A stretch of DNA of 45,935 nucleotides from an uncultured Lachnospiraceae bacterium (GCA_910579425.1 CAJTVL010000031.1:1-45935), one strand, 5' to 3'. Shown: positions 33,613 through 42,575, counted from the first letter of the stretch. Program-made: numbers and translations. The notes: generated by a model from the sequence alone, not told the origin.

Positions 33613-34680
33613 TCAAACAACGGATGCCGGCTCTGCCAGCCATCCTTGTGTTTCACGCAAAGTCGATTCTTTCTCCAAAATTTCCCCCGGGTATTCCTTC
33701 ACAGCCCTTTCCGCATTCCGGCAGATCCGGTCCATCAGATGCTGCCCCGATTCCCGGTAAATATCCTCCACCGGAATATACGAGGTGGTGATTGAGGGAA
33801 CAACATAATCCGTAAACTTACTTCCGTCAAAGCCCGCCACCATAACTTCCCCGGGTACTTTAATTCCCGCTTCATGAAAAGCTCTCATGGCTCCCAGAGA
33901 CAAGTTATCGGAGACACACAGCAGCGCCGAGAAGGAGATCTTTTGTTCAATCAGTTTTTTGGCCGCCTTGTAGCCGCTCTCAAAATAAATATCCTCCACA
34001 TTCACAATACGGTTGGGCTCGATCACAAGCCCGGCCTCTTTCAGCGCCATCTTATATCCTTCGGCTCTCAATCCCCCCACCTTGGGACAATCCTGCTCCG
34101 TGGTAAAAAGGGCTATTTCCCGCGCACCTTTTTCGATGAGATACTTGGTCATCCGATAGCTTTCTTTTGTATTATTGATACAAAAACAGGATACATTCTC
34201 TGCGGTCTTCAAATCCAGCCCTTTGGCCGATTCCAGAACCAGCACAGGAATTCCAAAACGGCTCACTTCCTTCTCCCGTCCGCCTATGCTGTCTCCCACC
34301 ATAATGAGTCCCACCGCCTTGTTTTCTTTAATGGCCTTAAGCGCCGCCACGATCATGTCCTCACCGTTGGCATACCGGATGACCAGCTTGTAGTTCTCTC
34401 TTCTGGTGATCTCCGTATAAATCAAAATTGACGCATTCACGGTGGGGTGCTGGGGGTCGTTGAACAGAAGGACAACACTCCTGCTGCTTTGTCTTTTCAG
34501 ATTCTGCGCGGCATTATTGGGGATATAGCCGTGCCTGTTGGCTGTCTGGATCACAAGTTCCCGGGTTTTGGGACTAATATCCGTGTAGTACCCATTGAGA
34601 GCCTTGGAGGCTGTCGCAATGCTGACTCCGCACTCCTTTGCCAAATCTCTGATTGAATAGTCCTTACTCAAATACTGCAT
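33613..34680 (-). CDS. LacI-family transcription regulator
   Basis: The 355-residue protein has an N-terminal LacI helix-turn-helix (SIRDLAKECGVSIATASKALNG, hinge PNNAAQNLKR) and a periplasmic-binding-type ligand domain (about residues 68-340; DNLSLGAMRAFHEAGIKVPGEVMVAGFDGSKF). Its ligand cannot be read from sequence. The next gene down is CotH-like, not a sugar operon. The ATG at 34680 follows GAGGAACGGCG. A possible operator with arms ATAGTRAAC lies at 34700-34733. Confidence 0.92.
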   Translation of the reverse strand: MQYLSKDYSIRDLAKECGVSIATASKALNGYYTDISPKTRELVIQTANRHGYIPNNAAQNLKRQSSRSVVLLFNDPQHPTVNASILIYTEITRRENYKLVIRYANGEDMIVAALKAIKENKAVGLIMVGDSIGGREKEVSRFGIPVLVLESAKGLDLKTAENVSCFCINNTKESYRMTKYLIEKGAREIALFTTEQDCPKVGGLRAEGYKMALKEAGLVIEPNRIVNVEDIYFESGYKAAKKLIEQKISFSALLCVSDNLSLGAMRAFHEAGIKVPGEVMVAGFDGSKFTDYVVPSITTSYIPVEDIYRESGQHLMDRICRNAERAVKEYPGEILEKESTLRETQGWLAEPASVV

Positions 34681-34699
34681 CGCCGTTCCTCTTCACAAT

Positions 34700-34733
34700 A
34701 TAGTAAACATCGAATTTATTTGCCGTTCACTAT
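34700..34733 (-). promoter_or_regulatory. Possible operator of the LacI-type gene
   Basis: Inverted repeat ATAGTAAAC (34700-34708) and GTTCACTAT (34725-34733), one mismatch, 16 bp apart, just upstream of the LacI-type gene. Self-control is a guess. Confidence 0.4.
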
Positions 34734-34734
34734 A

Positions 34735-34774
34735 ATAAGCAGTTGTCAGGTTCCCGCCGCTGACAACTGCTTAT
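34735..34774 (-). terminator. Perfect 15-bp hairpin after the MATE gene
   Basis: Arms ATAAGCAGTTGTCAG (34735-34749) and its complement (34760-34774) form a perfect 15-bp stem with a 10-base loop. The hairpin sits 80 bp after the MATE stop and next to the LacI promoter. It has no U-run, so termination is only likely. Confidence 0.55.
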
Positions 34775-34855
34775 CATTATAAATTAACTCTTCTGAAATG
34801 AAAACTGTTTTTGCACAAATTCTTCCGTTAAATCTTCCGGACCGCTCACCTTATC

Positions 34856-36190
34856 TCACTCCCACTTTTCTTTTCGATGCATCATCCAAAAATATCCTGT
34901 GATCAGCGGAACCGCCGCTATAACCCAGGTCACCGGATTGACCAGGCAAAGCATCCCGTAGGTTCCTTTCCGGTATAAAAAGATCACCCATACGATTCTT
35001 GCAATTAACTCCAGGGCTCCCACCGTCATCGGAACCGCCACATTTGTCATCCCCTGCAGAATATTCCTGAACAGTAAAATGGAAGCCACTCCCCACAAAA
35101 ACAGGGAGAAGGTATTTACATACTGCAGCCCGTAAGACATGACCTCTCTGTCAGAGCTCTCCACAAACAAGCCCAAAAGACCTGTTCCAAATCCTCTTAA
35201 TGTCCCTCCCAGCAAAAAGGCAGTCCCCATCGCCAGCAGCACGGAAGCCAGGACGCCTTCCCTGATCCGCTCCTTTTTCCTCGCCCCATAATTTTGACCC
35301 ACATACACAGCCATAGCGGCGCCAAAGGCATTCAGCGGCTGCAGGCAGAACTGCTCCAGCTTATTTCCCGCCGTATATCCGGCAATCACATTCACTCCAA
35401 AAGTATTGATGGCCGACTGCAGGGCAAGAAACCCCACCTGCGTGATGGAGGCCTGAGCCGCCATGGGAACTCCCATTCTGAGAAGCGCCATTACACAGTC
35501 CCTGTCAATGACTCTGTCCTCCTTTTTCATCCGGAACAATTCCCTGCCCCTTATGGTGTAAACACTGCATATAATTAATGCGGTCAACTGAGAGAGAATC
35601 GTAGCGCATGCCACTGCCCTCACGCCGTTTGCCATCCATTTCACAAAACAAATGTCCAAGACTACGTTCAATATACTGGAAAACAGCAAAAAAAGCAAAG
35701 GCGTCCTGGTATCCCCAAGGCTGCGGAACAGCGCATAGAAAAGGTTCAGCACCGCCGTGATCACCATTCCCGCTATGATGATGGATATGTAGCCGTATGC
35801 ATCCCTGAAAATTTCTTCCGGCGTATTCATAAGATTTAAAAACCCCTCGAGAAAAAACAGCGCGATAACGGAAAGGAAAACCGAAATACCGCTGATCAGA
35901 AGCAGAGAGTGATAAATTGTTTTTTTGACCCACTTATCTTCCCCCGCGCCGAACTTATTTGCCGTTACCGTTGCAAACCCCTGGGTAAGCCCCATAATAA
36001 AGCTTGATATAAAAAAGTAAATATTCCCGGTGGCTCCTACTGCTGCCAGTGCAGATGAGCCCACCATTCGTCCCACTACCATAGTATCCACCATGTTATA
36101 CATCTGTTGAACCAGATAACTGATCAGTATGGGGACCGTCAGCCTGATGATTATTTTGTAAGGATTCCCTTCTGTCAAATTATGAAACAT
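34856..36190 (-). CDS. MATE-family efflux transporter
   Basis: The 444-residue protein has twelve membrane segments, with the MATE pattern in both halves (PILISYLVQQMYNMVDTMVVGRMVGSSALAAVGA; QASITQVGFLALQSAINTFGVNVIAGYTAGNKLEQF). It would export drugs or metabolites against sodium or protons. The start region TEGNPYKIIIRLTVPIL is typical. A GGGGAAAT site precedes the ATG at 36190. It starts seven bases after the metallo-hydrolase gene, so the two are co-transcribed. Confidence 0.95.
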   Translation of the reverse strand: MFHNLTEGNPYKIIIRLTVPILISYLVQQMYNMVDTMVVGRMVGSSALAAVGATGNIYFFISSFIMGLTQGFATVTANKFGAGEDKWVKKTIYHSLLLISGISVFLSVIALFFLEGFLNLMNTPEEIFRDAYGYISIIIAGMVITAVLNLFYALFRSLGDTRTPLLFLLFSSILNVVLDICFVKWMANGVRAVACATILSQLTALIICSVYTIRGRELFRMKKEDRVIDRDCVMALLRMGVPMAAQASITQVGFLALQSAINTFGVNVIAGYTAGNKLEQFCLQPLNAFGAAMAVYVGQNYGARKKERIREGVLASVLLAMGTAFLLGGTLRGFGTGLLGLFVESSDREVMSYGLQYVNTFSLFLWGVASILLFRNILQGMTNVAVPMTVGALELIARIVWVIFLYRKGTYGMLCLVNPVTWVIAAVPLITGYFWMMHRKEKWE

Positions 36191-36197
36191 ATTTCCC

Positions 36198-37091
36198 CTA
36201 TTCCTGATCTTTTAGTTTCAGCCCGTCATAAGCCGCAAATACCCGATAAGGCTTTGTCTCCCTCGCCTGGCGGCACAACTGCTCCAAATCCTCATGGGTA
36301 TACTCCTGCTCCTGATTGATATGGGTTAAATAAACCTCTGCTTTCTCCTTCAGGGTTCCCTGGGCAAACAGCCTGTCGCAAAGCTTGATGCAGCTATGTA
36401 AATCCAGATGGGAATAAGGCTGATCGCCTCTTTTTGCGCTGCCAAAGGTGCATTCCAAAATCAGTTTATCCAGCTTATGCCCCTTCAGAAAATGCAAAGT
36501 CTCCTCGGAGTAATACCCCGTATCCAACGCATACAAAAACTTCTTTCCGTCTTTGTGCCTGATCAGATACCCTGCCGCGTTCCTCTCAAAGTGGGCCGAA
36601 TGCTCTCCCTTTATGGGTGTCACTTCAAATTCCCCGACCTGATACTGCCTGAAAAACTCCAGCCTGTGAAATTCATAATCCTTTTCCAATTCCCTGGAAA
36701 AAAAAGACTCCTTGCCGTCGAATGCCATACGGTCTAACGCCTCCAGCATCTGATAACCGTCCCCATTCAAATAAACATGAAGCTTTTCCCCGTTTCCTCT
36801 GCTGATCATTGGCTTCAGAAACAGATTGCCAATATCCAAATGATCCTCATGCGTATGCGTAATTAATAAATATTTCAGATCATACAAGTCTGTCCCTGTT
36901 TTCACGCACCCTGCAAAAAGGTCCGGGCCAAAATCAATCAAAAGCTCTCTGGAAACCCGGAAGCCGGAACGCATCCTCACTTCCTTTCCGCCCTTTTTCC
37001 TTGCGTTCTCACACACTCTGCACCTGCAAAAGGGTGTGGGAATCCCCTCTGCCGCCCCTGTACCCAGAAATAACATCATTTTTTCATCCAT
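36198..37091 (-). CDS. Metallo-beta-lactamase-fold hydrolase
   Basis: The 297-residue protein has an MBL metal site THTHEDHLDIGNLF and a later His (KGEHSAHFERN), with Asp in YALDTGYYS. LGTGAAEGIPTPFCRCRVCENARKKGGKEVRMRSGF with its Cys residues resembles the PhnP/PqqB-like branch. It may cut phosphodiester bonds, but the substrate is unknown. The ATG at 37091 follows GACGGAGGTG; the frame is open to 37139. It heads the unit with the MATE gene. A LacI-type near-palindrome (37161-37181) lies upstream. Confidence 0.85.
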   Translation of the reverse strand: MDEKMMLFLGTGAAEGIPTPFCRCRVCENARKKGGKEVRMRSGFRVSRELLIDFGPDLFAGCVKTGTDLYDLKYLLITHTHEDHLDIGNLFLKPMISRGNGEKLHVYLNGDGYQMLEALDRMAFDGKESFFSRELEKDYEFHRLEFFRQYQVGEFEVTPIKGEHSAHFERNAAGYLIRHKDGKKFLYALDTGYYSEETLHFLKGHKLDKLILECTFGSAKRGDQPYSHLDLHSCIKLCDRLFAQGTLKEKAEVYLTHINQEQEYTHEDLEQLCRQARETKPYRVFAAYDGLKLKDQE

Positions 37092-37157
37092 TATGGCACC
37101 TCCGTCAGCCTTCCAACCCCGGCCGCATTCTCTCCTCACAAAATATTTGCCCAGCGG

Positions 37158-37182
37158 TTTACAAAAACGTTTTCGTTAATAT
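37158..37182. promoter_or_regulatory. LacI-type near-palindromic operator candidate
   Basis: A near-palindrome centred on AAAACGTTTT, with outer TTA.../...TAA, resembles LacI/CcpA sites (core AACGTT). It lies between the divergent MBL/MATE unit and the DUF2804 gene and could serve both. Confidence 0.45.
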
Positions 37183-37261
37183 TTTTATATTACTTTAAAC
37201 TCTGATTGTCAACAAAAAAGATAGGAGACTTTTACTAAATATGGTAAAATAGACAAAAAAC

Positions 37262-37273
37262 TGCACCGGTGCA
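37262..37273. repeat. 12-bp perfect palindrome in the DUF2804 leader
   Basis: TGCACCGGTGCA lies between a possible extended -10 (TGGTAAAAT, ending near 37248) and the ribosome binding site. It may be an operator or a small hairpin. Confidence 0.4.
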
Positions 37274-37294
37274 AAAGGAGGGACACAAGGAAAA

Positions 37295-38323
37295 ATGGAA
37301 CGAGAACTGTTAGCAAAAGGCCCTGTTCTGGATGAAAAGGGCCGCCCCATCCCGGGTTTTTCCAGAAAAAGTACTTTAACCTATAACCGGAAGTCCATCA
37401 AGGCTCCCCCATGGCGGATCAAGGAGTGGGATTTTTATCAGATCACAAACGATCATTTATGCCTCCAGCTTACCATCGGACACGCCGCCTACGCAGGACA
37501 GGTAAGCATGATGCTGTTTGATTTTCAAAAGGGAAAAAAATACCTGGATGTGTGCCGGACCCTGGCCCTGCCCTTTGGCTCCCTGCACATGCCCGCCAAT
37601 GCCGAACAGGATCATACCCTTGCCTATTCCCGCAAAGGGCTTCCCAGCAAATACGGAAGCCGCAGCATTTTTATGAGCTTTGAGGCGGCCGGCCAGAGCC
37701 GGATTCTGACCTGCCGCTGGAAGGATCTGGAGATATATATCCGGTTGGAGCGGCAGAACCCGGATTCTCTGGTAATCAACCTGCCCTTCGACGAGTATGC
37801 CCACGCTTTCTATTATAATCATAAAATCAACTGTATGACGGCAGAGGGTTATGTACGCACCCACAAAAAGGAATGGAGCTTTGAAAAAGAGGACTCCTTC
37901 GGCATTCTGGACTGGGGCAGAGGAGTGTGGCCTTTTCATAATGAATGGTACTGGAGCAATGGCAGCGGATATTTGGAGGGAGAGATGTTCGGCTTCAACC
38001 TAGGCTGCGGCTTCGGAAACACGGATACAGCCAGCGAAAACATGCTTTTTTATAAAGGAAAATCCCACAAGCTTGGAAAGGTAGATTTTATCCTGGGAAA
38101 GACCTATATGGATCCCTGGCATTTGCGCGACCGGGAAGGGCGGCTGGATCTGTGGCTGACTCCGGTTTTTGACAGAGAGACCAAAATCAGGCTTCTCTGG
38201 GTCGACAACAACTGCCATCAGATGTTCGGAAGCTTCTGCGGCACCGCCGTTTTGGACGACGGCACAGAGCTTGAAGTCAGGGATGTAATCTCCTTTGCAG
38301 AGCACGCAGTAAATAATTGGTGA
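37295..38323 (+). CDS. DUF2804 family protein
   Basis: The 342-residue protein matches DUF2804. Typical elements are the start LLAKGPVLDEKGRPIPGFSRK, WRIKEWDFYQ, SYDR-like DWGRGVWPFHNEWYW, and GFNLGCGFGNTDTASENMLFY. The family may have a lipocalin-like fold. Function is unknown. There is no signal peptide. An AAGG site precedes the ATG. It is alone between a divergent MBL/MATE unit and ptb-buk. Confidence 0.88.
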   Translation: MERELLAKGPVLDEKGRPIPGFSRKSTLTYNRKSIKAPPWRIKEWDFYQITNDHLCLQLTIGHAAYAGQVSMMLFDFQKGKKYLDVCRTLALPFGSLHMPANAEQDHTLAYSRKGLPSKYGSRSIFMSFEAAGQSRILTCRWKDLEIYIRLERQNPDSLVINLPFDEYAHAFYYNHKINCMTAEGYVRTHKKEWSFEKEDSFGILDWGRGVWPFHNEWYWSNGSGYLEGEMFGFNLGCGFGNTDTASENMLFYKGKSHKLGKVDFILGKTYMDPWHLRDREGRLDLWLTPVFDRETKIRLLWVDNNCHQMFGSFCGTAVLDDGTELEVRDVISFAEHAVNNW

Positions 38324-38348
38324 GAGAGGATTCCTTATGACCTGATTC

Positions 38349-38377
38349 TTGCATTTTCCTTTAAACAGTGTTATTAT
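38349..38377 (+). promoter_or_regulatory. Promoter of ptb-buk
   Basis: TTGCAT (38349-38354), 17 bp, TATTAT (38372-38377), about 80 bases before the ptb start. A CGCCG/CGGCG hairpin follows in the leader. Confidence 0.7.
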
Positions 38378-38457
38378 TTTAACGAAGTTATGGTGAAACG
38401 CCGAGAAGCGGCGCATAGAAGTTCTTTCCAAAAAACTAATACTATGAGGTGAAGCAA

Positions 38458-39375
38458 ATGAGTAAGACATTCGCGGATTTAATTGCCAGAGTCAATGACT
38501 GCGGGATGAAAACAGTTTCTGTTGCTGTTGCCCAGGACTCTGCCGTGCTGGAAGCTGTGGTAGCTGCCAAAGAAAGAAAGATCGCCAACGCCATTCTGGT
38601 AGGCGATGAGAAGAAGATCAGGGAAATCGCAGACTCCCTGAAAATGGATCTGAGCGGTTTTGAGATCATCAATGTGGAGGATATGGCAGAGGCTGCCCAT
38701 ACGGCCGTTAATCTGGTACACGAAGGCCGTGCCGACATGTACATGAAAGGCCTCATCGATACCAAAGGCTTTTTAAAGAGCGTTCTTGACAAAGAGGTTG
38801 GCCTGCGCACCGGTAAGCCTCTCTCCCATGTCTGCGTGTTTGAGGTAGAAGGCATCGACCGCCTGCTCTTCTTAACCGACGTGGCCTTCATCCCTTATCC
38901 CACTTTGGAGGACAAGGTACATATTATTAACAATACCTTAGAGATCACGAAAGCCTGCGGCATCGAAAATCCCAAGATCGCGCCTCTTGCCGCCGTGGAA
39001 GTAATCAATCCCAAGATGCCCGCTACCGTGGAAGCCGGCGAACTGACCCGCATGAATAAAGAAGGAGAGATCACCGGATGTATCGTTGACGGCCCCTTAT
39101 CCCTGGATCTTGCCATTGACCCCGAGGCGGCCAAACACAAAGGAGCCACAGGCAGAGCCATCCAGGGAGATGCGGATATTCTTCTTTTCCCTGATATACA
39201 CGCCGGAAATCTGGTATACAAATGTCTGGTACACACCGCCAAGGTGGTAAACGGAAACATCCTCACCGGAACCAAGGCCCCTGTCATCCTGACCTCCCGT
39301 TCCGATGATTTTGAGACCAAGGTAAACTCCATCGCGTTAGGAGCCGTTGTAGCCGAAGCTATGTCAAAGAATTGA
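38458..39375 (+). CDS. ptb: Phosphate butyryltransferase
   Basis: The 305-residue protein is Ptb, which converts butyryl-CoA and phosphate to butyryl phosphate. It belongs to the Pta/Ptb phosphotransacylase fold: early AVLEAVVAAKERKIANAILVGD, then DMYMKGLIDTKGFLKSVLD, LTDVAFIPYPTLEDK, and the late GDADILLFPDIHAGNLVYKCLV. The ATG at 38458 follows GAGGTGAAGCAA; an ATG three codons upstream lacks a site. It lies 50 bp before buk. Together they form butyrate with ATP gain by the kinase route rather than by the CoA-transferase. The stop lies in a tandem repeat (39365-39412). Confidence 0.94.
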   Translation: MSKTFADLIARVNDCGMKTVSVAVAQDSAVLEAVVAAKERKIANAILVGDEKKIREIADSLKMDLSGFEIINVEDMAEAAHTAVNLVHEGRADMYMKGLIDTKGFLKSVLDKEVGLRTGKPLSHVCVFEVEGIDRLLFLTDVAFIPYPTLEDKVHIINNTLEITKACGIENPKIAPLAAVEVINPKMPATVEAGELTRMNKEGEITGCIVDGPLSLDLAIDPEAAKHKGATGRAIQGDADILLFPDIHAGNLVYKCLVHTAKVVNGNILTGTKAPVILTSRSDDFETKVNSIALGAVVAEAMSKN

Positions 39376-39410
39376 CAGGTCAAAGAATTGACAGGTCAAA
39401 AAATTGAAAG
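39365..39410 (+). repeat. Triplicated 16-bp repeat across the ptb stop codon
   Basis: The unit CAGGTCAAAGAATTGA is present as a partial copy (ending at the ptb TGA, 39373-39375), a perfect copy and a near-perfect copy with one change (AAAAAATTGA). Each contains an in-phase-of-repeat TGA. It fills the gap to the buk ribosome binding site. Confidence 0.9.
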
Positions 39411-39425
39411 GAGCAAAACAGTATC

Positions 39426-40493
39426 ATGGCTGTAAAAAGTTTAATCATTAATCCCGGTTCCACCTCCACCAAAATCGGCGTGTTTGAGGATGAAACCCTT
39501 TTATTTGAGGAGACCCTCCGCCATTCTACGGAAGAGATCGCAAGCTATGCCTCCATCGTAGACCAGAAGGATTTCCGCAAACAGATCATTTTGGACTTGT
39601 TAAAGGAAAAAGCGTTCGACATTCATTCCCTGCAGGTAGTAGTAGGAAGAGGCGGAATGCTAAAGCCCATTCCCGGCGGTACCTATGCGGTAAGCGACGG
39701 GCTGCTTGAGGACTTGAAGATCGGAAAGCAGGGACAGCACGCCTCCAACCTGGGAGGAATCCTTGCAAGAGAAATCGGAGATTCCATCGGGGTTCCTTCT
39801 TATATCGTAGATCCCGTGGTTGTGGACGAGCTCATGCCCATCTCCCGCTACTCCGGGGTTCCCGAGCTGCCCCGCACCAGTGTGTTCCATGCGCTGAATC
39901 AGAAAGCGGTGGCCAAGCGCTATGCCAAAGAGCAGGGCAAGGCCTATGATTCCTTAAATCTGATCGTTGTTCATATGGGAGGCGGCGTTTCCGTCGGCGC
40001 TCATGAAAAGGGACGTGTTGTGGATGTTTTTAACGCTCTGGACGGAGACGGCGCTTTCTCCCCCGAAAGAGCCGGCGCGGTTCCCACCGGCGCACTGATC
40101 AAAATGTGCTTTTCCGGTGAATATACCGAAAAAGAGGTCTACAAAAAGGTAGTGGGCAACGGCGGTTTCAACGCCTATGTGGGCACTAATGACATGCGCG
40201 ACGTGGAGAAAATGGTTCAGGGCGGCGATCAAAAGGCAGCGGAGGTCAGAGAGGCTTTCATCATGCAGGTTGCCAAGAACATTGGCTCCATGGCCTGTGT
40301 GCTGAAAGGACAGATCGATCAGATCATTATCACCGGAGGTATTGCCTACGACAAGGTAGTGGTTGGCGGTTTGAGAGAGCGCGCCGGCTTCCTTGCTCCC
40401 ATCACGGTTTATCCCGGCGAGGACGAGCTGCTTGCCCTGGCTCAGGGCGCCCTGCGCGTTATGAGCGGAGAAGAAAAGGCAATGGAATATTAA
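39426..40493 (+). CDS. buk: Butyrate kinase
   Basis: This 355-residue protein is butyrate kinase of the acetokinase fold. The N-terminal nucleotide loop reads INPGSTSTKIGVFEDE. VHMGGGVSVGAHEKGRVVD and the C-terminal ITGGIAYDK follow. It moves phosphate from butyryl phosphate to ADP. The AAGGAG site lies about 12 bases before the ATG, rather far. It follows ptb and ends before a strong terminator. Confidence 0.96.
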   Translation: MAVKSLIINPGSTSTKIGVFEDETLLFEETLRHSTEEIASYASIVDQKDFRKQIILDLLKEKAFDIHSLQVVVGRGGMLKPIPGGTYAVSDGLLEDLKIGKQGQHASNLGGILAREIGDSIGVPSYIVDPVVVDELMPISRYSGVPELPRTSVFHALNQKAVAKRYAKEQGKAYDSLNLIVVHMGGGVSVGAHEKGRVVDVFNALDGDGAFSPERAGAVPTGALIKMCFSGEYTEKEVYKKVVGNGGFNAYVGTNDMRDVEKMVQGGDQKAAEVREAFIMQVAKNIGSMACVLKGQIDQIIITGGIAYDKVVVGGLRERAGFLAPITVYPGEDELLALAQGALRVMSGEEKAMEY

Positions 40494-40512
40494 ACGGATG
40501 CCGAAAGGCGCG

Positions 40513-40555
40513 AAAAAAAGCTGCCGCAGTCTTTATGTCTGCGGCAGCTTTTTTT
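40513..40555 (+). terminator. Terminator of ptb-buk, bidirectional
   Basis: A long stem from AAAAAGCTGCCGCAG with its complement, loop TCTTTATGT, and T runs on both sides. It also serves the convergent PsiE-like gene. Confidence 0.92.
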
Positions 40556-40563
40556 CATGTAAA

Positions 40564-41025
40564 CTATTCTTTTTCTTCTTTTGCTCTCCGAAGCTTCTCT
40601 TCCAGGATACCCGCCGCTTTTTTCTCATCCCTTTTTTCGTTGTTGATTCGCAGATACCTTCTCACCACACACAAAAGCGCCACACTGACCACTGAGACAA
40701 AGTCCTGATAGGGGGTTGTCTCCCCCACGATCATATGTCTTGCCACAAGGAAAATCAACACCTCGATGACATTTTCAGAATTGGGCTTACAAAGCATTAC
40801 AAGAAACTCAATCCCGATTACCAGCATAAAAATCTGATCCATGTAGCCGCGGAAAGAAGATGTGTCCAAAAGCAATTCCCTGAAAAGATCCACGTTTCTG
40901 ATCAGGCTGCAGGTGGAAAACAGAATTCCCACCAGCATCAGGGCCGCCGCAATCATCTCCAACACCTCGCATATGATATGCACCGTTACCTTCAGCCTTT
41001 TGAATCTGTCCATAAGTTCACCCAT
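40564..41025 (-). CDS. PsiE-like membrane protein
   Basis: This 153-residue protein has about four membrane segments (VHIICEVLEMIAAALMLVGILF, then DQIFMLVIGIEFLVMLC, VIEVLIFLVARHMIVGE, VSVALLCVV). The pattern IGIEFLVMLCKPNSENVIEVLIFLVARHMI matches the phosphate-starvation-inducible PsiE family. The charged C-terminal helix (KAAGILEEKLRRAKEEKE) is cytoplasmic. Function is unknown. The ATG at 41025 follows AGGGGGTATTGG. It stands 107 bp after trkH and may be in the same transcript. Confidence 0.75.
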   Translation of the reverse strand: MGELMDRFKRLKVTVHIICEVLEMIAAALMLVGILFSTCSLIRNVDLFRELLLDTSSFRGYMDQIFMLVIGIEFLVMLCKPNSENVIEVLIFLVARHMIVGETTPYQDFVSVVSVALLCVVRRYLRINNEKRDEKKAAGILEEKLRRAKEEKE

Positions 41026-41132
41026 TCCAATACCCCCTTACGCTTCCGCGTACTTCCTTTCTAAACATTTTTGCCCTTCTTTGCAGTATCCTTCCGCAAG
41101 AGCAGCGACACCAGGCTTGCTTATCCGTCATC

Positions 41133-42575
41133 TTATCTGTCATGCGCCGACCTTGCAAACAGCAGGAACATGGGAAAGATCTCCAGCCTTCCCGTCAGCA
41201 TAGCCACCGATAATATCACCTGCACCCAATCCGAATACACGCTGAAATTCGCCATAGGGCCTACCTGGTTCAGGCCTGGCCCGATATTATTAAAGCAGGA
41301 AAGCACCGCCGTCAGATTTGTTGTAAAATCCAGACCGTCCAGGGAGATAATCAACGTAAAAGCGCAGATCAGAATCATATAGGCCGCCGCGTAAATCCTT
41401 GTAGAACTCAGAGTCTTCCTGTCCACCGGCTTCCCGTTTATGCACACGGTGACCACTTCCTTGGGATTTATTATCTGTCTGATTTCCGCCACAAAGGACT
41501 TTACCAGAATCAGCACCCTCGATACCTTCATGCCCCCTCCGGTGGAGCCGGCGCAGGCGCCGATGATCATAAGCAAAACCAGCAGGTGTTTGGAAAACTC
41601 CGGCCAAAGCTCAAAGTCGACTGTGGCGAATCCGGTGGTGGTGATAATGCTTGACACCTGAAAAAATGCCCCTCGCAAAGCATTCCCCACGCTTCCTGCC
41701 CCACGCAGAATATTAACGGCAATTGCAGCCGTGGAAAGCGCCACAATCACAAAATAGGCTTTGACCTCCTCCATGGAAAAAGCTTCCTTAAATTTTCCAA
41801 GCATGATCAGGTGATACACCGAAAAATTCACGCCGAATAATAGCATGAAAATTCCCAGCGTCACCTCGATCGCCAAGCTTCCATAGCCTCCAATGCCCGC
41901 GCCGGAGGTCGCAAATCCTCCGGTTCCCGCCGTGCCAAAGGCAATACAAAAGCTGTCAAAAGGCTTCATGCCAAGGATACAAAGCAGTACCACCAAAATT
42001 AAAGTCATGATTCCGTAAATACTGTACAGGATCCGGGAAGTAGTGCGCATCCTTGGAACCAGCTTTCCCGCCGTGGGCCCCGGAACCTCCGCACGCACCA
42101 GATGCATGGAATTATCATTTTCCATGGGCATAACCATCATGAGAAACACCAGTACTCCCATCCCCCCGATCCAGTGGGTAAAGCTCCGCCAGAAAAGAAC
42201 CCCTCTTCCCAGATCCTCCGGCCTGGCAAGAACGGACGCCCCTGTGGTGGTAAAACCGGAGACAATCTCAAAGAGCGCATTCCAGTAGCTGGGAAACCCT
42301 CCGCCCAAATACAGCGGCAGAGCGCCGATCAAGGAAATCAGGATCCAGGCGGAAGCCACAATAAAATAACCGTCCCTGCTGCTCATTCTCTGGGCAGAAT
42401 GAGGTTTTACCGACATCATCAGCGCTCCCATCACACCCGAAGCCGCCACCGTAATCAGAAAGCCAACGGTATCTCCGTCTCCATAAAACAGGGATACCAA
42501 AAGCGCCGGCACCATAAGAAGAGCTTCCAGAAAAATGATTTTTCCGACTATACTTACTATAATCCTTTTATTCAT
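41133..42575 (-). CDS. trkH: Trk/Ktr-type potassium uptake protein TrkH
   Basis: The 480-residue membrane protein is the potassium-transporting subunit. Its four pore-loop repeats can be followed: EIVSGFTTTGASV, then FGTAGTGGFATSG, STIITTTGFATVDF, and FNNIGPGLNQVG, each with the selectivity Gly. The GGMGVLVFLMMVMP run and the late MLTGRLEIFPMFLLF are typical. TrkA is encoded 49 bp upstream. A GGAAAGGTGA site precedes the ATG. The pair likely works in osmotic and pH balance. Confidence 0.96.
   Translation of the reverse strand: MNKRIIVSIVGKIIFLEALLMVPALLVSLFYGDGDTVGFLITVAASGVMGALMMSVKPHSAQRMSSRDGYFIVASAWILISLIGALPLYLGGGFPSYWNALFEIVSGFTTTGASVLARPEDLGRGVLFWRSFTHWIGGMGVLVFLMMVMPMENDNSMHLVRAEVPGPTAGKLVPRMRTTSRILYSIYGIMTLILVVLLCILGMKPFDSFCIAFGTAGTGGFATSGAGIGGYGSLAIEVTLGIFMLLFGVNFSVYHLIMLGKFKEAFSMEEVKAYFVIVALSTAAIAVNILRGAGSVGNALRGAFFQVSSIITTTGFATVDFELWPEFSKHLLVLLMIIGACAGSTGGGMKVSRVLILVKSFVAEIRQIINPKEVVTVCINGKPVDRKTLSSTRIYAAAYMILICAFTLIISLDGLDFTTNLTAVLSCFNNIGPGLNQVGPMANFSVYSDWVQVILSVAMLTGRLEIFPMFLLFARSAHDR

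Noticed and set aside
39365..39410. Tandem repeats as a CRISPR remnant
   Set aside because: The units are directly joined without spacers; simple slippage repeat.
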